A stretch of 45,514 bases of DNA from Brasilonema sp. UFV-L1 (GCF_012912105.1 NZ_QMEA01000039.1:1-45514); one strand, 5' to 3'; numbered from the stretch's first letter, positions 1 to 8,151 are shown. Program-made: numbers and translations. The notes: generated by a model from the sequence alone, not told the origin.

Positions 1-1720
1 GTAACCTTTCACACCCCCGCATTTAGTGCATGAAAATTAGCCAGTTAGCACGTAAGTAAAGAATTTCCGGCTCTAAAGATGGTAATGTAAGGCTTGACAG
101 GCACTTGAGACTTCATGAATCGACTGAGTAAAGATGACCGATCACAAATGAGCCGGGACTACTTCCAATCTCTGGACAAGGAGAAGTTGGTGGAAGTAGC
201 AGGTAATCTCCACGCCTTTGCAGTCGAACAATTAGAGCGATTAGAGCAGAATTCAAACAATAGTTCCAGACCGCCATCATCAGACAGCCCCTTCCTTAAG
301 GAAGCAGCAGAGTTTGACTGTGGAAAGACACAGACAGCCAATCAGCATAAACATCTAACTGATACTGAAGACCTTGAGAGTGAGAAAGTTGAGGAAAAGC
401 AAAAACAGAAGTCTATAGCTCAAGGGTTTGGGAAGCGATTGCCTTCGGCAGAGCTTCGCTTAACGCCGGGAAAGCAACCAGGAGCTAGGGGGATGTGGCG
501 GACAACGCCCTTAGTTCCAAAGATCACGATTCCTCATTATCCAGAAAATTGTGCTGCCTGCAATGCCGAACTGACAATAACATCAGACAACAAACCCTAT
601 ATGGGGTATTACGTCCTGGAACTAGAAAAACAGGAATCTGGTGTTGAGGTGATTTGCCAACTTCATCATTACTACTCAGCCACCTGTGAGTGTGGACACC
701 ATACCAAAGCTCTTCCTGGGTTTGGGTATGTGTCTGTAGTTTCGGGAAGGAGCAAAGATTTGCAATTACAGGAGTACGGACTAGTCGGACCGATGCTAGT
801 CTCCTTCATCGCCAGCCTTGCGGTGCGCTACCGGATGTCCCGACCCAAGATTCAAGAATTCTTACTTGAGTGGGTAAGTGTGGAACTAAGTATTGGCACT
901 CTAGACCGCTGCATTCGAGAAGCAGGGATTGCTTGCGCCCCAGTAGTTAAGCAGTTGCTTTGTGAATTGCAAGCAGCAGAAGTGATCCATATCGATGAAA
1001 CACCCTGGTACGAAAAGGGGAAATTGTGTTGGTTATGGGTGGCAATTACCAACACAATTGCGGTGTACCATATCGGTAGTCGCAGAAAAGAAGAATTGCT
1101 GCACCTGATAAGTAGCGCTTTTATCGGTTGGTTAGTCACCGATGGTTATGGAGCCTATAGCAGTTATGAAAAACGCCAGCACTGTCTGGCACACTTGATT
1201 CGCAAAGCGATCGCCCTGACCCAGGTTGTAAATAAAGAAGCTTCAGATTTAGGACAGTGGCTTCTAGAAGAGTTGAGGGAATTAATACAAACCCTCTCCT
1301 CTGGCGACGGGGATAACAGCGATGACCCAGTCCCCGGTCGCCTCTACCGGGTCTGCCTCCTGGGTCGCGCCGCAGAACATCCCAAATTAAAAGCTCTAGC
1401 ACAAGAGATTTTAAGGGATTGGGATGCTGTAGTTGCGTTTGTCTATCATCCAGGATTGCCACCTACCAATAATGAAGCTGAACGTGCTCTAAGACATGCA
1501 GTCATTGCACGACGGATTAGCTATGGTACACGTACCTCCGAAGGCAGTCTGGCTTATTGTTCTCTATTAAGCGTGATTGAAACCTGTCGGTTGAGAAAAG
1601 TCGATCCTTGGTATTACATTGCCCAAGTAATTGCTTTAGGCCGCAAAGGAATATTACCTCCTCTGATTTCCGTTGCTCTTTAAGTTGCTGCGCTATGGGG
1701 GGGGGAGAGTGAAAAGTTAC
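1..1720 (+). mobile_element. Complete IS66-family insertion sequence (single-ORF type)
   Basis: The element is bounded by imperfect inverted terminal repeats. The left end begins GTAACCTTTCACACCCCC at base 1; the right end, read on the minus strand from base 1720, begins GTAACTTTTCACTCTCCC. Termini starting GTAA are typical of IS66. The only gene inside is the DDE transposase (115-1683); the accessory tnpA and tnpB found in many IS66 members are absent, as in the shorter single-gene subgroup. IS66 usually duplicates 8 bp of target. The right flank is GTGAGCCT (1721-1728), but the left flank lies outside the window, so the duplication cannot be checked. Confidence 0.85.
115..1683 (+). CDS. IS66 family transposase
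   Basis: This 522-residue protein catalyses transposition of the surrounding IS66 element. It has the family order: an N-terminal helical region with the NSNNSSRPPSSDSPF motif (about 46-60), a zinc-binding region (C146, C149, C191, C193), then the catalytic DDE domain. The acidic triad can be read as D294 (HIDETPW), D343 (VTDGYGAY) and E454 (NNEAERALR), so the enzyme looks intact. The ATG at 115 gives a full-length product. One oddity is a short segment, LPSAELRLT (about 109-117), just before the conserved GKQPGARG. It is encoded by a sequence resembling an iterated cyanobacterial repeat (about 434-465) and is not expected in the family at that point. Confidence 0.93.
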   Translation: MNRLSKDDRSQMSRDYFQSLDKEKLVEVAGNLHAFAVEQLERLEQNSNNSSRPPSSDSPFLKEAAEFDCGKTQTANQHKHLTDTEDLESEKVEEKQKQKSIAQGFGKRLPSAELRLTPGKQPGARGMWRTTPLVPKITIPHYPENCAACNAELTITSDNKPYMGYYVLELEKQESGVEVICQLHHYYSATCECGHHTKALPGFGYVSVVSGRSKDLQLQEYGLVGPMLVSFIASLAVRYRMSRPKIQEFLLEWVSVELSIGTLDRCIREAGIACAPVVKQLLCELQAAEVIHIDETPWYEKGKLCWLWVAITNTIAVYHIGSRRKEELLHLISSAFIGWLVTDGYGAYSSYEKRQHCLAHLIRKAIALTQVVNKEASDLGQWLLEELRELIQTLSSGDGDNSDDPVPGRLYRVCLLGRAAEHPKLKALAQEILRDWDAVVAFVYHPGLPPTNNEAERALRHAVIARRISYGTRTSEGSLAYCSLLSVIETCRLRKVDPWYYIAQVIALGRKGILPPLISVAL

Positions 1721-1820
1721 GTGAGCCTCTGCAAACCTCATTGCATTTGAAGTTCACGCCCCAAATCGGCTTGCTCCACTGTCTGTTTATGCAAATACCC
1801 CGCCACGCAGGTTTTTAGAG

Positions 1821-2027
1821 TAGGACTTACGCACGCTCTCAAAAGGGACATCATATGTAGAACGTAATTTGGTCGTTCCAGACTTTTGAGAATTACCACC
1901 AGATGAGTGGCGATAAGCCGGAGGCTTGACGCAAAGCGTATCGCGCTCAAGATTATCCAAAAATCAGGTTTGAATGCCCCAAACCCATACCCCATATTTG
2001 GTATTTCGTGCTCAAAAGTAAGTCCTA
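1821..2027. mobile_element. MITE-like element with 10-bp terminal inverted repeats and 5-bp target duplication
   Basis: The sequence starts TAGGACTTAC (1821-1830) and ends with the exact reverse complement GTAAGTCCTA (2018-2027), 207 bp in all. It is flanked on both sides by TAGAG (1816-1820 and 2028-2032), a perfect 5-bp direct repeat consistent with a target-site duplication. The interior has only an 85-codon minus-strand ORF that crosses the element boundary and resembles no complete transposase, so it is most likely a non-autonomous deletion derivative mobilised in trans. An alternative is chance similarity at the flanks, but the matching ends and flanks together make this unlikely. Confidence 0.75.
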
Positions 2028-2701
2028 TAGAGTAGATACGGTTTGTCAGTTGCGTGGCTACGATATCCGCTAGGGTGTAATAGATGAAAACTATTGATAA
2101 AAGTCTATGTTAATCACAAATAATTAGGTTTAAACTTATATATTAAATTATCATGAAATTTAGTCCAGCTCAAAGATTTGCAGATTTTGAATTGCCGATG
2201 ATTGATATCGAACAGAATCTATGCCAAGATACACATCGTTCGACTTGAATATGAACTACCTACGGACTTTGCTTCGGCACCGCTTCATTAGACCTCTTGC
2301 AAAAGTCAGAGATCATAAAATGGGAGAGCTTTAAATATTGAAAACTATGCGCGGATGGCGTTCGCCGTGCCTAGACACCGACGGATAACCGCTCCCATGC
2401 TCCGGTTGAAGTGTCAATTAAAACCTACGTCATAAGTTGTCTAGGTTTTGAATAGCAGTTTTACTCATAAAGCTCAAAAAAGAGAGTTTAGGCATCCTCC
2501 ACGGGGGATTATTCGGAGAAACTGAGAGTTAGCGATCTGCAAAACGCTCATGCGCTCGCGCTTTGCGCTCGTAAGGCAAGCGTTAGCGCAGGCCCCCTAA
2601 GGGGCTAGCGATCGCCGATTACCCTATTTCTGACCGGAATGCATCATTCTCAACAAGACCTAAAAAACCGGGTTTCTAAACGGAAAATTAAGGTTTTAAA
2701 A

Positions 2702-2840
2702 CAGTCAACAGTGAACAGTGAACAGTGAACAGTAAACAATAAACAATAAACAATAAACAAAAAATCTGCTTGACAACTGACAACTGGTAACTGATACTGC
2801 GCTTCCTTGATAACTGATAACTGATAACTGGTAACTGTTA
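2702..2840. repeat. Short tandemly repeated heptamers
   Basis: From about 2702 the sequence is built of 7-base units, first ACAGTGA/ACAGTAA-like, then ACAATAA-like up to about 2760. A second series of GATAACT-like units follows (about 2775-2840). Related TTATCAG units recur on the other side of the apcF terminator (about 3038-3080) and run up to the apcF stop codon. Such heptamer arrays are a known feature of heterocystous cyanobacterial genomes. Confidence 0.8.
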
Positions 2841-2976
2841 AAGTGTTGTCGTTCTCAACAAACCCGCGCTTTTTGACCTTGGTGCAAGATATAAGATTTG
2901 ATCAAGGAAGTTGAGTGACAGCCGGACGACACGCCGCTTAAACTCGGATACATGCAAAAGCAGCTTTGCGCTTCAG

Positions 2977-3012
2977 AAAAAAGCGAGTTTCCTTGAGGAG
3001 ACTCGCTTTTTT
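2977..3012 (-). terminator. Intrinsic terminator of apcF (U-tract on both strands)
   Basis: AAAAAAGCGAGT (2977-2988) and ACTCGCTTTTTT (3001-3012) form a perfect 12-bp stem including the A/T tracts, with a 12-base loop. It lies about 70 bases past the apcF stop codon. Because it has T runs on both strands it could also stop transcription coming from the left. Confidence 0.85.
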
Positions 3013-3079
3013 AAACCAACAGAGCAACTCAAACCAGTTATCAGTTATCTGTTATCAGTTATTGAGCAACTGATAACTG

Positions 3080-3589
3080 TTAAACATCTTTTTCGCTGAA
3101 CTCTGCACTCATGTGGTCAAATGGCTCATCGATAAAAGAAGTATCTGTCAAACCTGCAGCAGCTGCTTGCCCTTTTGCAATATCCTTCATAATCTGGATA
3201 CCACGAACCGTTGGACCAATGGGTACTCCTAAAGAATTGTAAGTTTCCCGTAGCCCTTGCAGCACCCGTTCATCTAACACATCCATACTCCCAGCAACGA
3301 GAGCATAGGTAGCATAACGTAGGTAGTAGTCCATATCGCGCAGACAAGCTGCATAACGACGAGTTGTGTAAGCATTTCCACCTGGGCGAATCAACTCTGG
3401 TAGTTCTTCAAACAGTTGAGAACCAGCCTGCTTGACAATTGCTGCCGCATTTGAATTGATAGCTGCTGCTGCTTGCACACGTGCCGTACCGCTTTCAAAG
3501 TAAGACTTGAGGCTGTCAATGGCATTCCGGTCGAAATACCGGCCTGCAACGTCATAATTCTTAATTAAGCTGGTTACTGCATCCCGCAT
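3080..3589 (-). CDS. apcF: Allophycocyanin beta-18 subunit (phycobilisome core)
   Basis: This 169-residue biliprotein replaces one beta subunit in the terminal-emitter region of the phycobilisome core, on the cytoplasmic face of the thylakoid. It has the globin-like phycobiliprotein fold. C82 in the [20 protein letters not shown] region is the expected phycocyanobilin attachment site, and N72 in GGNAY is the asparagine that beta-type subunits methylate. The length and the C-terminal [18 protein letters not shown] region fit ApcF rather than ApcB (about 161-162 residues). The ATG at 3589 has an AGGAG ribosome binding site (3598-3602, minus strand). It is divergent from glnA and monocistronic, with its own terminator at 2977-3012. 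Confidence 0.95.
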   Translation of the reverse strand: MRDAVTSLIKNYDVAGRYFDRNAIDSLKSYFESGTARVQAAAAINSNAAAIVKQAGSQLFEELPELIRPGGNAYTTRRYAACLRDMDYYLRYATYALVAGSMDVLDERVLQGLRETYNSLGVPIGPTVRGIQIMKDIAKGQAAAAGLTDTSFIDEPFDHMSAEFSEKDV

Positions 3590-3812
3590 TTCTTTTTCTC
3601 CTAATCAATCCTTTCTATGGTTTGATATTAATTTGACTACTTTTAGCAAGCTGCAACCTTAAAGTGCCTCTTGTAAAAAAAGCCCCAGCACAAAAACAAT
3701 CTATAGCGCTAATTATGGATTCTATGCCAAAGTTGACCCCTACGAGATAACTGTCTACTTTTGTGAAACTAGTTAAGGAAAGGTTAAATATAACCTTTTG
3801 ACCTAATCTTTT

Positions 3813-3861
3813 GTTACAAAAGATACAAAATAATCCAATTTTAAATATTTACGATATTTCA
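3813..3861 (+). promoter_or_regulatory. NtcA-activated promoter of glnA
   Basis: GTT-N8-TAC (3813-3826) differs from the NtcA consensus GTA-N8-TAC at one base. A -10-like TACGAT lies at 3850-3855. If transcription starts near 3861, the NtcA box is centred at about -41.5, the normal position for NtcA-activated promoters. The arrangement resembles the nitrogen-regulated glnA promoter known from Anabaena. The leader is then about 90 bases. The remaining bases between 3590 and 3812 hold no other motif I can name. Confidence 0.75.
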
Positions 3862-3952
3862 GGTGTCTCATAGATTTGGATTTACAAGCAGGTCATCATG
3901 CATTGAGCGCTCAGGTCTTACTATTAAAAAATCGGCAGATTAAGGAGTAACC

Positions 3953-5368
3953 ATGACAACCCCACAAGAAGTTCTGAAGTTGATTCAGGACAACAACATT
4001 CAGATGATTGATCTGAAATTCATCGATATGCCAGGAATCTGGCAGCACCTCACGGTTTTCCACAACCAAATCGATGAGAGTTCCTTTACAGACGGCGTAC
4101 CTTTCGACGGTTCTAGTATCCGGGGTTGGAAAGCCATCAATGAATCAGACATGGCGATGGTACTCGATCCAAACACTGCCTGGATCGACCCTTTCATGCA
4201 AGAACCAACTCTCTCGATCATTTGTAGCATCAAGGAACCACGGACAGACGAGTGGTACAGCCGTTGTCCCCGTGTTATTGCCCAAAAAGCAATAGATTAC
4301 TTAGTCTCCACTGGTCTTGGTGATACAGCGTTCTTTGGTCCGGAAGCTGAATTCTTCATTTTTGATGATGTCCGCTTTGACCAAACAGCGCAGCAGGGCT
4401 ACTACTACGTAGACTCAGTTGAGGGTCGTTGGAATTCTGGCAGACAAGAAGGTCCGAACCTGGGTTACAAACCTCCTTACAAACAAGGCTACTTCCCAGT
4501 TCCCCCTACGGATACTTTCCAAGATATTCGTACAGAAATGTTGCTGACAATGGCAAAGTGCGGAGTACCAATTGAAAAGCAGCACCACGAAGTCGCCACA
4601 GGTGGACAGTGTGAATTGGGCTTCCGCTTTGGTAAGTTAATTGAAGCCGCCGACTGGCTGTTGACTTACAAATATGTCATCAAGAACGTAGCCAAGAAGT
4701 ATGGCAAGACTGTCACCTTCATGCCTAAGCCAATTTTTGGCGATAACGGTTCTGGAATGCATACCCACCAGTCCATTTGGAAAGATGGTCAACCCCTGTT
4801 TGCTGGAGATAAATACGCTGGCTTGAGTGAAATGGCGTTGCACTACATTGGCGGTATCCTCAAGCATGCACCAGCACTGCTGGCAATTACTAACCCTACC
4901 ACCAACTCTTACAAGCGCTTGGTACCTGGGTATGAAGCACCTGTAAACTTGGCTTACTCCCAAGGTAACCGTTCTGCTTCTATCCGCATTCCTTTGTCTG
5001 GTACTAACCCCAAAGCTAAGCGTTTAGAGTTCCGCTGTCCTGATGCGACTTCTAACCCCTACCTGGCATTTGCTGCTATGCTGTGTGCTGGAATAGATGG
5101 GATTAAGAACAAGATCGACCCAGGTGAACCTCTGGATAAGAATATTTACGAACTCTCTCCAGAAGAACTCGCGAAAGTTCCTTCAACTCCAGGTTCTCTG
5201 GAACTGGCATTAGAAGCGCTGGAGAAAGACCACGCTTTCTTAACAGAATCAGGTGTGTTCACTGAGGATTTGATTGAAACTTGGATTTCCTACAAGCTGG
5301 ATAATGAAGTCAACCCCATGCGGTTACGTCCTCATCCCTACGAATTTGCTCTTTATTACGATGTTTAA
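3953..5368 (+). CDS. glnA: Glutamine synthetase, type I
   Basis: GlnA makes glutamine from glutamate, ammonium and ATP and is the entry point of the GS-GOGAT pathway; in heterocysts it captures newly fixed nitrogen. The 471-residue length is normal for bacterial GSI-beta. Family signatures are visible: the beta-grasp domain with DGSSIRGW, the [12 protein letters not shown] glutamate-binding strand, the ATP-binding [10 protein letters not shown] segment, and the NRSASIRIP active-site arginine region. AAGGAG (3942-3947) is a good ribosome binding site for the ATG at 3953. In cyanobacteria the enzyme is controlled by small inactivating factors, and gifA for such a factor lies convergently just downstream. 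Transcription is probably driven by the NtcA box at 3813-3826. Confidence 0.98.
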   Translation: MTTPQEVLKLIQDNNIQMIDLKFIDMPGIWQHLTVFHNQIDESSFTDGVPFDGSSIRGWKAINESDMAMVLDPNTAWIDPFMQEPTLSIICSIKEPRTDEWYSRCPRVIAQKAIDYLVSTGLGDTAFFGPEAEFFIFDDVRFDQTAQQGYYYVDSVEGRWNSGRQEGPNLGYKPPYKQGYFPVPPTDTFQDIRTEMLLTMAKCGVPIEKQHHEVATGGQCELGFRFGKLIEAADWLLTYKYVIKNVAKKYGKTVTFMPKPIFGDNGSGMHTHQSIWKDGQPLFAGDKYAGLSEMALHYIGGILKHAPALLAITNPTTNSYKRLVPGYEAPVNLAYSQGNRSASIRIPLSGTNPKAKRLEFRCPDATSNPYLAFAAMLCAGIDGIKNKIDPGEPLDKNIYELSPEELAKVPSTPGSLELALEALEKDHAFLTESGVFTEDLIETWISYKLDNEVNPMRLRPHPYEFALYYDV

Positions 5369-5564
5369 TTGAGGACAGTCGTAAGGCAGGTTTCCTGACC
5401 AAGATTCACAGGAGTGAACCAATACGGTTCAGTTAAGGGTAGGTCGTGTGCTTAGAAACCCGGTTTCTTTGAAAGTTACCGCGTTTCTGTTCGAGTGCTT
5501 ATCCGAACCGTATTGAGGAGTGAATCGTCTGTTAGTGCCGTTTGAACAGGTAAAAACATAAGTT
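5369..5564. repeat. glnA 3' spacer with long-range inverted repeat and dispersed repeats
   Basis: CAATACGGTTC (5420-5430) pairs with GAACCGTATTG (5505-5515). Between them is the palindromic GAAACCCGGTTTC repeat (about 5456-5468). The block GAGTGCTTATCCGAACCG-TATTGA (about 5492-5517) recurs with small changes at about 6396-6420, before the ferritin-like gene, so this is a dispersed repeat family. Confidence 0.7.
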
Positions 5565-5595
5565 AAGCCACCCTCACAGAACGGGTGGCTTTTTT
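5565..5595 (+). terminator. Intrinsic terminator of glnA
   Basis: AAGCCACCC (5565-5573) pairs with GGGTGGCTT (5583-5591) around a 9-base loop and is followed by a T run. It lies about 200 bases past the glnA stop codon, after the repeat block, and before the convergent gifA. There is no other hairpin with a T tract nearer to glnA. Confidence 0.85.
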
Positions 5596-5703
5596 ACAAC
5601 TATTAAGCAAGAAAGCCTATGTCTATGGCTTGCACCACGATTTTTGGCCGTGGAATGAATTGTTAGCACATTCAGGATGACGTGGGATGACTGTACCGAT
5701 GCT

Positions 5704-5904
5704 CTAGCTCATAGTCGCACTGCTGCGATCATAAGTTATGCGAGTGGTCGGATCAATTTTTCCTTGTATCGGGTTCCAGTAGTGAGAGACTTCTCCAGGA
5801 AGACCTAATTCCTCACCAGCACGCCCCAGCATTGATTGTTGACGATTCTTAATGAGCTGATAGTGACGCATCATCAAAGCACGAGCTTTTTCTTGAGTAG
5901 ACAT
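5704..5904 (-). CDS. gifA: Glutamine synthetase inactivating factor IF7
   Basis: A 66-residue basic protein that binds glutamine synthetase directly and inactivates it when ammonium becomes available, replacing the adenylylation used by enteric bacteria. The sequence matches the IF7 family: MSTQEKARALMMRHY, the basic core LIKNRQQSMLGRA, a WNPIQGK segment and the C-terminal TYDRS motif. The chosen start is the ATG at 5904, preceded by GGGAGGAC. The longer reading frame upstream would add about 40 residues that the family lacks and would run through the promoter. The gene is convergent with glnA, its target, and has its own NtcA box. Confidence 0.92.
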   Translation of the reverse strand: MSTQEKARALMMRHYQLIKNRQQSMLGRAGEELGLPGEVSHYWNPIQGKIDPTTRITYDRSSATMS

Positions 5905-5958
5905 ACCAAAGTCCTCCCTAGTAGTTTCAGCAATGTTATGATTGGCTAACTTTGCTTT

Positions 5959-5993
5959 CTTATAGTCTAGCAAAAATCTGTATCCAAATTTAC
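5959..5993 (-). promoter_or_regulatory. NtcA box over the gifA promoter (expected repressor site)
   Basis: On the minus strand GTA-AATTTGGA-TAC (5993-5980) is a perfect GTA-N8-TAC NtcA site. A -10-like TATAAG lies at 5964-5959, and a -35 hexamer 17 bases upstream would fall inside the NtcA box. An NtcA dimer there would block RNA polymerase, which fits the known repression of gif genes under nitrogen limitation. The box sequence and spacing are directly seen; the repressor role is inferred from the family. Confidence 0.8.
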
Positions 5994-6030
5994 AGAAAAA
6001 TAGATTTTGAGAAAAATTAATATGTAGCAA

Positions 6031-6543
6031 CCAGAAGCAAGAAGGATCGATTCACCAGTCGGGAACCCGAAGACCGGACTGGTGAACCACAGCACTATCC
6101 TCCCCAAGTTGAGCAATACCGCTCCTCGCGTCACCGAGTCTAACACGGAAAAAATGGGGACAAATTGGTCACTCGCTAGCCCCTAAGAGGGGCGCTACGC
6201 AAACGCTCAAATTCGCTCATTCGCTCATTCAAAATTAAGAACCACCAAAATAAATTTAGGGGCTTGAAACAAGGACGCCGTTTTCCGCACTTCGTGCCGC
6301 TCCGCTAACGCGCTATGCGTCTTTTGAAAACATTTTTTACATTCTCCATACCATAAGTTGGGGGCTTGTATCCTTTTCTTTTTCGGTCAATTGAGAAGTG
6401 CTTATCCGAACCGCATTGATGCCTGAATCAAACTGATTTATCAGACTTTTCTGCAAAGCTTGCTTGATGTGAAGAAAAGTTACTCCGGTTACAGATAACT
6501 TATGTAAGATTAATATTAGTTTACATAACTCTCACAAAAAGTT
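6031..6543. other. Divergent intergenic region (gifA / ferritin-like gene)
   Basis: About 500 bases without a gene. It contains a 10-bp stem hairpin TTCACCAGTC/GACTGGTGAA (6051-6060 and 6077-6086), GC-rich dispersed repeats (about 6176-6225 and 6285-6320), the second copy of the TTATCCGAACCG repeat (about 6396-6420), and a 7-bp inverted repeat TATGTAA/TTACATA (6501-6507 and 6521-6527) centred about 30 bases before the ferritin-like start codon, which may be an operator. Confidence 0.6.
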
Positions 6544-7443
6544 ATGGCTGTTGCTTACCCACGGAAATTTCAAAACGCAATCGGTGCAAGGGAAATCTTG
6601 ACACGAATTGTTGGCGATCAAGAAGCACATCTGGTCACTCTCAACCGCTATCGCTACAGCGAACAACGCAGTTGCAAAGACTTGACTGAAATTATTGAAC
6701 GACTCAATGGACAGCCACCTCAACTGGTACGGGATTTATCTCACCATATTTCAGATGAAGCCCGTCATGCCATGTGGCTAACTGATTTGTTAGTGGAACT
6801 AGGAGCAAATGTAGGAACCCCTCCAGGTTCTTCCTACATTGATGAGTTTGAAAGGCTAATAGACCGTGAACAAAAAGATCCAAGCAAAGACCTTGAGGAT
6901 TTTTTGATTTCAACCCTTGCTGCAATTAACGTAACTGAAAAACGCGGTTGTGAGTACTTCTCGGCACATATTTACACTCTCAAGCAAGCGCCACAAACCG
7001 AAGAAAACATCAAAATCCGCGAAACGATTGAGAAAATTCTTCCAGAGGAAGCAGGACACGTTCGCTGGGGTAACCGTTGGTTAGCACAATTAGCAGATAA
7101 AAGCCCAGAACATCGTCAAAAGGTTGAGCAAGCTAAGCTCAAATATGCTGCTATTGAACAAGCAGCCTTTGAAGCTGGGATGGATATTACTTTGGGTGCA
7201 GAACTGCGTAGAGTCGCCAACCTATTGGAAGTCGCAAACACACTGCCTGTATGGCAACGTCCTCAATACCTGATGGAACGCTTACCGCAGACTCTGTTGG
7301 CACCAGATTTGCAAATGACTCGCATTAATGTTGTTCAACGAATTTGGAAGCGAGATCCACAGGCATTGATGGAAAAGTTTGTGCCGATGTTTCTCAATGG
7401 TTTACAAGGGACGCGAGATCAGCGTCAGAAAAGAATATCATAG
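6544..7443 (+). CDS. Ferritin-like diiron domain protein
   Basis: A 299-residue, mostly helical soluble protein with the two ExxH motifs of a four-helix diiron bundle: DEARHAMW (about 76-83) and EEAGHVRWG (about 172-180). Upstream acidic residues, including those in GDQEAH (about 24-29), could complete a diiron site. The C-terminal third (about 220-299) lies outside the bundle and looks helical. The substrate is unknown; related proteins include oxidases, hydroxylases and ferritins. The ATG at 6544 follows an AT-rich leader without a strong ribosome binding site. A terminator at 7471-7499 closes the gene, so it is a single-gene unit. The diiron assignment is well supported; the biochemical role is not. 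Confidence 0.75.
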   Translation: MAVAYPRKFQNAIGAREILTRIVGDQEAHLVTLNRYRYSEQRSCKDLTEIIERLNGQPPQLVRDLSHHISDEARHAMWLTDLLVELGANVGTPPGSSYIDEFERLIDREQKDPSKDLEDFLISTLAAINVTEKRGCEYFSAHIYTLKQAPQTEENIKIRETIEKILPEEAGHVRWGNRWLAQLADKSPEHRQKVEQAKLKYAAIEQAAFEAGMDITLGAELRRVANLLEVANTLPVWQRPQYLMERLPQTLLAPDLQMTRINVVQRIWKRDPQALMEKFVPMFLNGLQGTRDQRQKRIS

Positions 7444-7470
7444 AACATTTGTTCTATATATGATGTATGT

Positions 7471-7499
7471 AGAGTGGGCAATGTCCACTCTATTTTTTT
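7471..7499 (+). terminator. Intrinsic terminator of the ferritin-like gene
   Basis: AGAGTGG (7471-7477) pairs with CCACTCT (7485-7491) around a 7-base loop, and a run of seven T follows. It lies about 30 bases past the stop codon at 7443. Confidence 0.85.
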
Positions 7500-7875
7500 A
7501 GTAAAACCAACCCGAAGAGTTGTTTCATAATCAAGCCCAATTCAGGAGTGATGACAAAGGAGCATCTGTGCAAAAACCTTAAAGTCCACATCTGGTGCTC
7601 CCAGCCCCTGGAGCGAGCCCACCTGTAGTCTTAATGAAATGAAAAAGCATAATCTGTATGGCATTTTTATGCCAAACTAAGTACGGTGACTAGGTATACA
7701 GATACTTACGGACAGCAATTAAGAATAATTGCTTAGATTGACTGTATTTTTTCCCCAATATCTACACTAGAAGGGTGTGTAACATTTTTTTTGGAAAACA
7801 CCCTGGTTGAGAGTACTTTGATTTCCTTTCTACAAAACAATTGTCACCCCAACAAATAGCATTGACTGACTGTCA
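7500..7875. other. Spacer downstream of patX
   Basis: About 375 bases between the ferritin-like terminator and the patX stop codon. Small hairpins are present (GGCAT-TTTT-ATGCC near 7660-7673; GCAATTA-AGAA-TAATTGC at 7715-7732; GGGTGT/ACACCC near 7774-7813). No ORF or known RNA motif was recognised. A minus-strand 3' UTR for patX is possible. Confidence 0.4.
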
Positions 7876-8088
7876 TTAAACAAGAGGATGTGTGCTCTTG
7901 ATTTGTTGCACCAATTGTTTGCGACCACTACCCCTCCAGTCTTTGCGAGGTCTTTTGGTATTGCCAATTGCCGCCATCAACTCTTGTGACTCAGAGTTAG
8001 ATACCTGTATGTCAGGTGCTTGGTTGTTAATCACTGCTAAGGAGCTAAACAACAATCCTGTGATGAAAAGTGAAATGGCAGCACGCAT
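7876..8088 (-). CDS. patX: Heterocyst-inhibiting peptide precursor PatX
   Basis: A 70-residue protein with a hydrophobic signal-type N terminus (MRAAISLFITGLLFSSLAVI) and a basic C-terminal half containing RGSGR at residues 52-56 (bases 7921-7935). RGSGR is the pentapeptide by which PatS and PatX act on the master regulator HetR; PatX proteins are secreted-type precursors with an internal motif, unlike the 13-17 residue PatS. After export or processing, the peptide would suppress differentiation in neighbouring cells. An in-frame stop just upstream fixes ATG 8088 as the first start; no clear ribosome binding site is seen. The gene follows the FAD oxidoreductase on the same strand and has its own TCCGGA promoter element. 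The synteny with apcF, glnA and gifA supports the call. Confidence 0.85.
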   Translation of the reverse strand: MRAAISLFITGLLFSSLAVINNQAPDIQVSNSESQELMAAIGNTKRPRKDWRGSGRKQLVQQIKSTHPLV

Positions 8089-8112
8089 AATAAATGTCTA
8101 TTTTGGAACTCT

Positions 8113-8151
8113 TCATTTCACTACTACTGAGTTTTATTTACTGCATCCGGA
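8113..8151 (-). promoter_or_regulatory. DIF1-type promoter element of patX
   Basis: TCCGGA (8146-8151) lies about 60 bases upstream of the patX start codon. This hexamer, centred near -35, is the DIF1 motif of genes induced during heterocyst differentiation and is reported in front of patX genes. Centring it at -35 puts the transcription start near 8113 and gives a leader of about 25 bases. The -10 element is not clear; TAGTAG-like bases occur 17-19 bases further on. The site is only about 30 bases past the stop codon of the FAD oxidoreductase. Confidence 0.7.

Larger units (their letters stand above)
1721..2976. other. Repeat-rich stretch without a convincing gene
   Basis: About 1.25 kb between the IS66 element and the apcF terminator. 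It holds the MITE-like element at 1821-2027, GC-rich dispersed repeats (about 2340-2400 and 2545-2625, the latter with the near-palindrome GCCCCCTAAGGGGC), a GAAACC/GGTTTC-type repeat near 2665-2680, and heptamer repeats (2702-2840). A 31-codon ORF starts at ATG 2153 and ends at 2248, but it matches no family I recognise and may be a remnant. The longer ORFs here cross repeats and look spurious. Confidence 0.6.

Noticed and set aside
1738-1995. 85-codon minus-strand ORF
   Set aside because: It crosses the MITE boundary, so it joins element and flanking sequence by chance.
2911-3099. 62-codon plus-strand ORF
   Set aside because: It runs through the apcF terminator hairpin and heptamer repeats and shows no protein-like conservation.
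5905-6030. Longer 108-residue start for gifA
   Set aside because: The extension is absent from the IF7 family, would cross the NtcA box and promoter, and the internal ATG has a good ribosome binding site.
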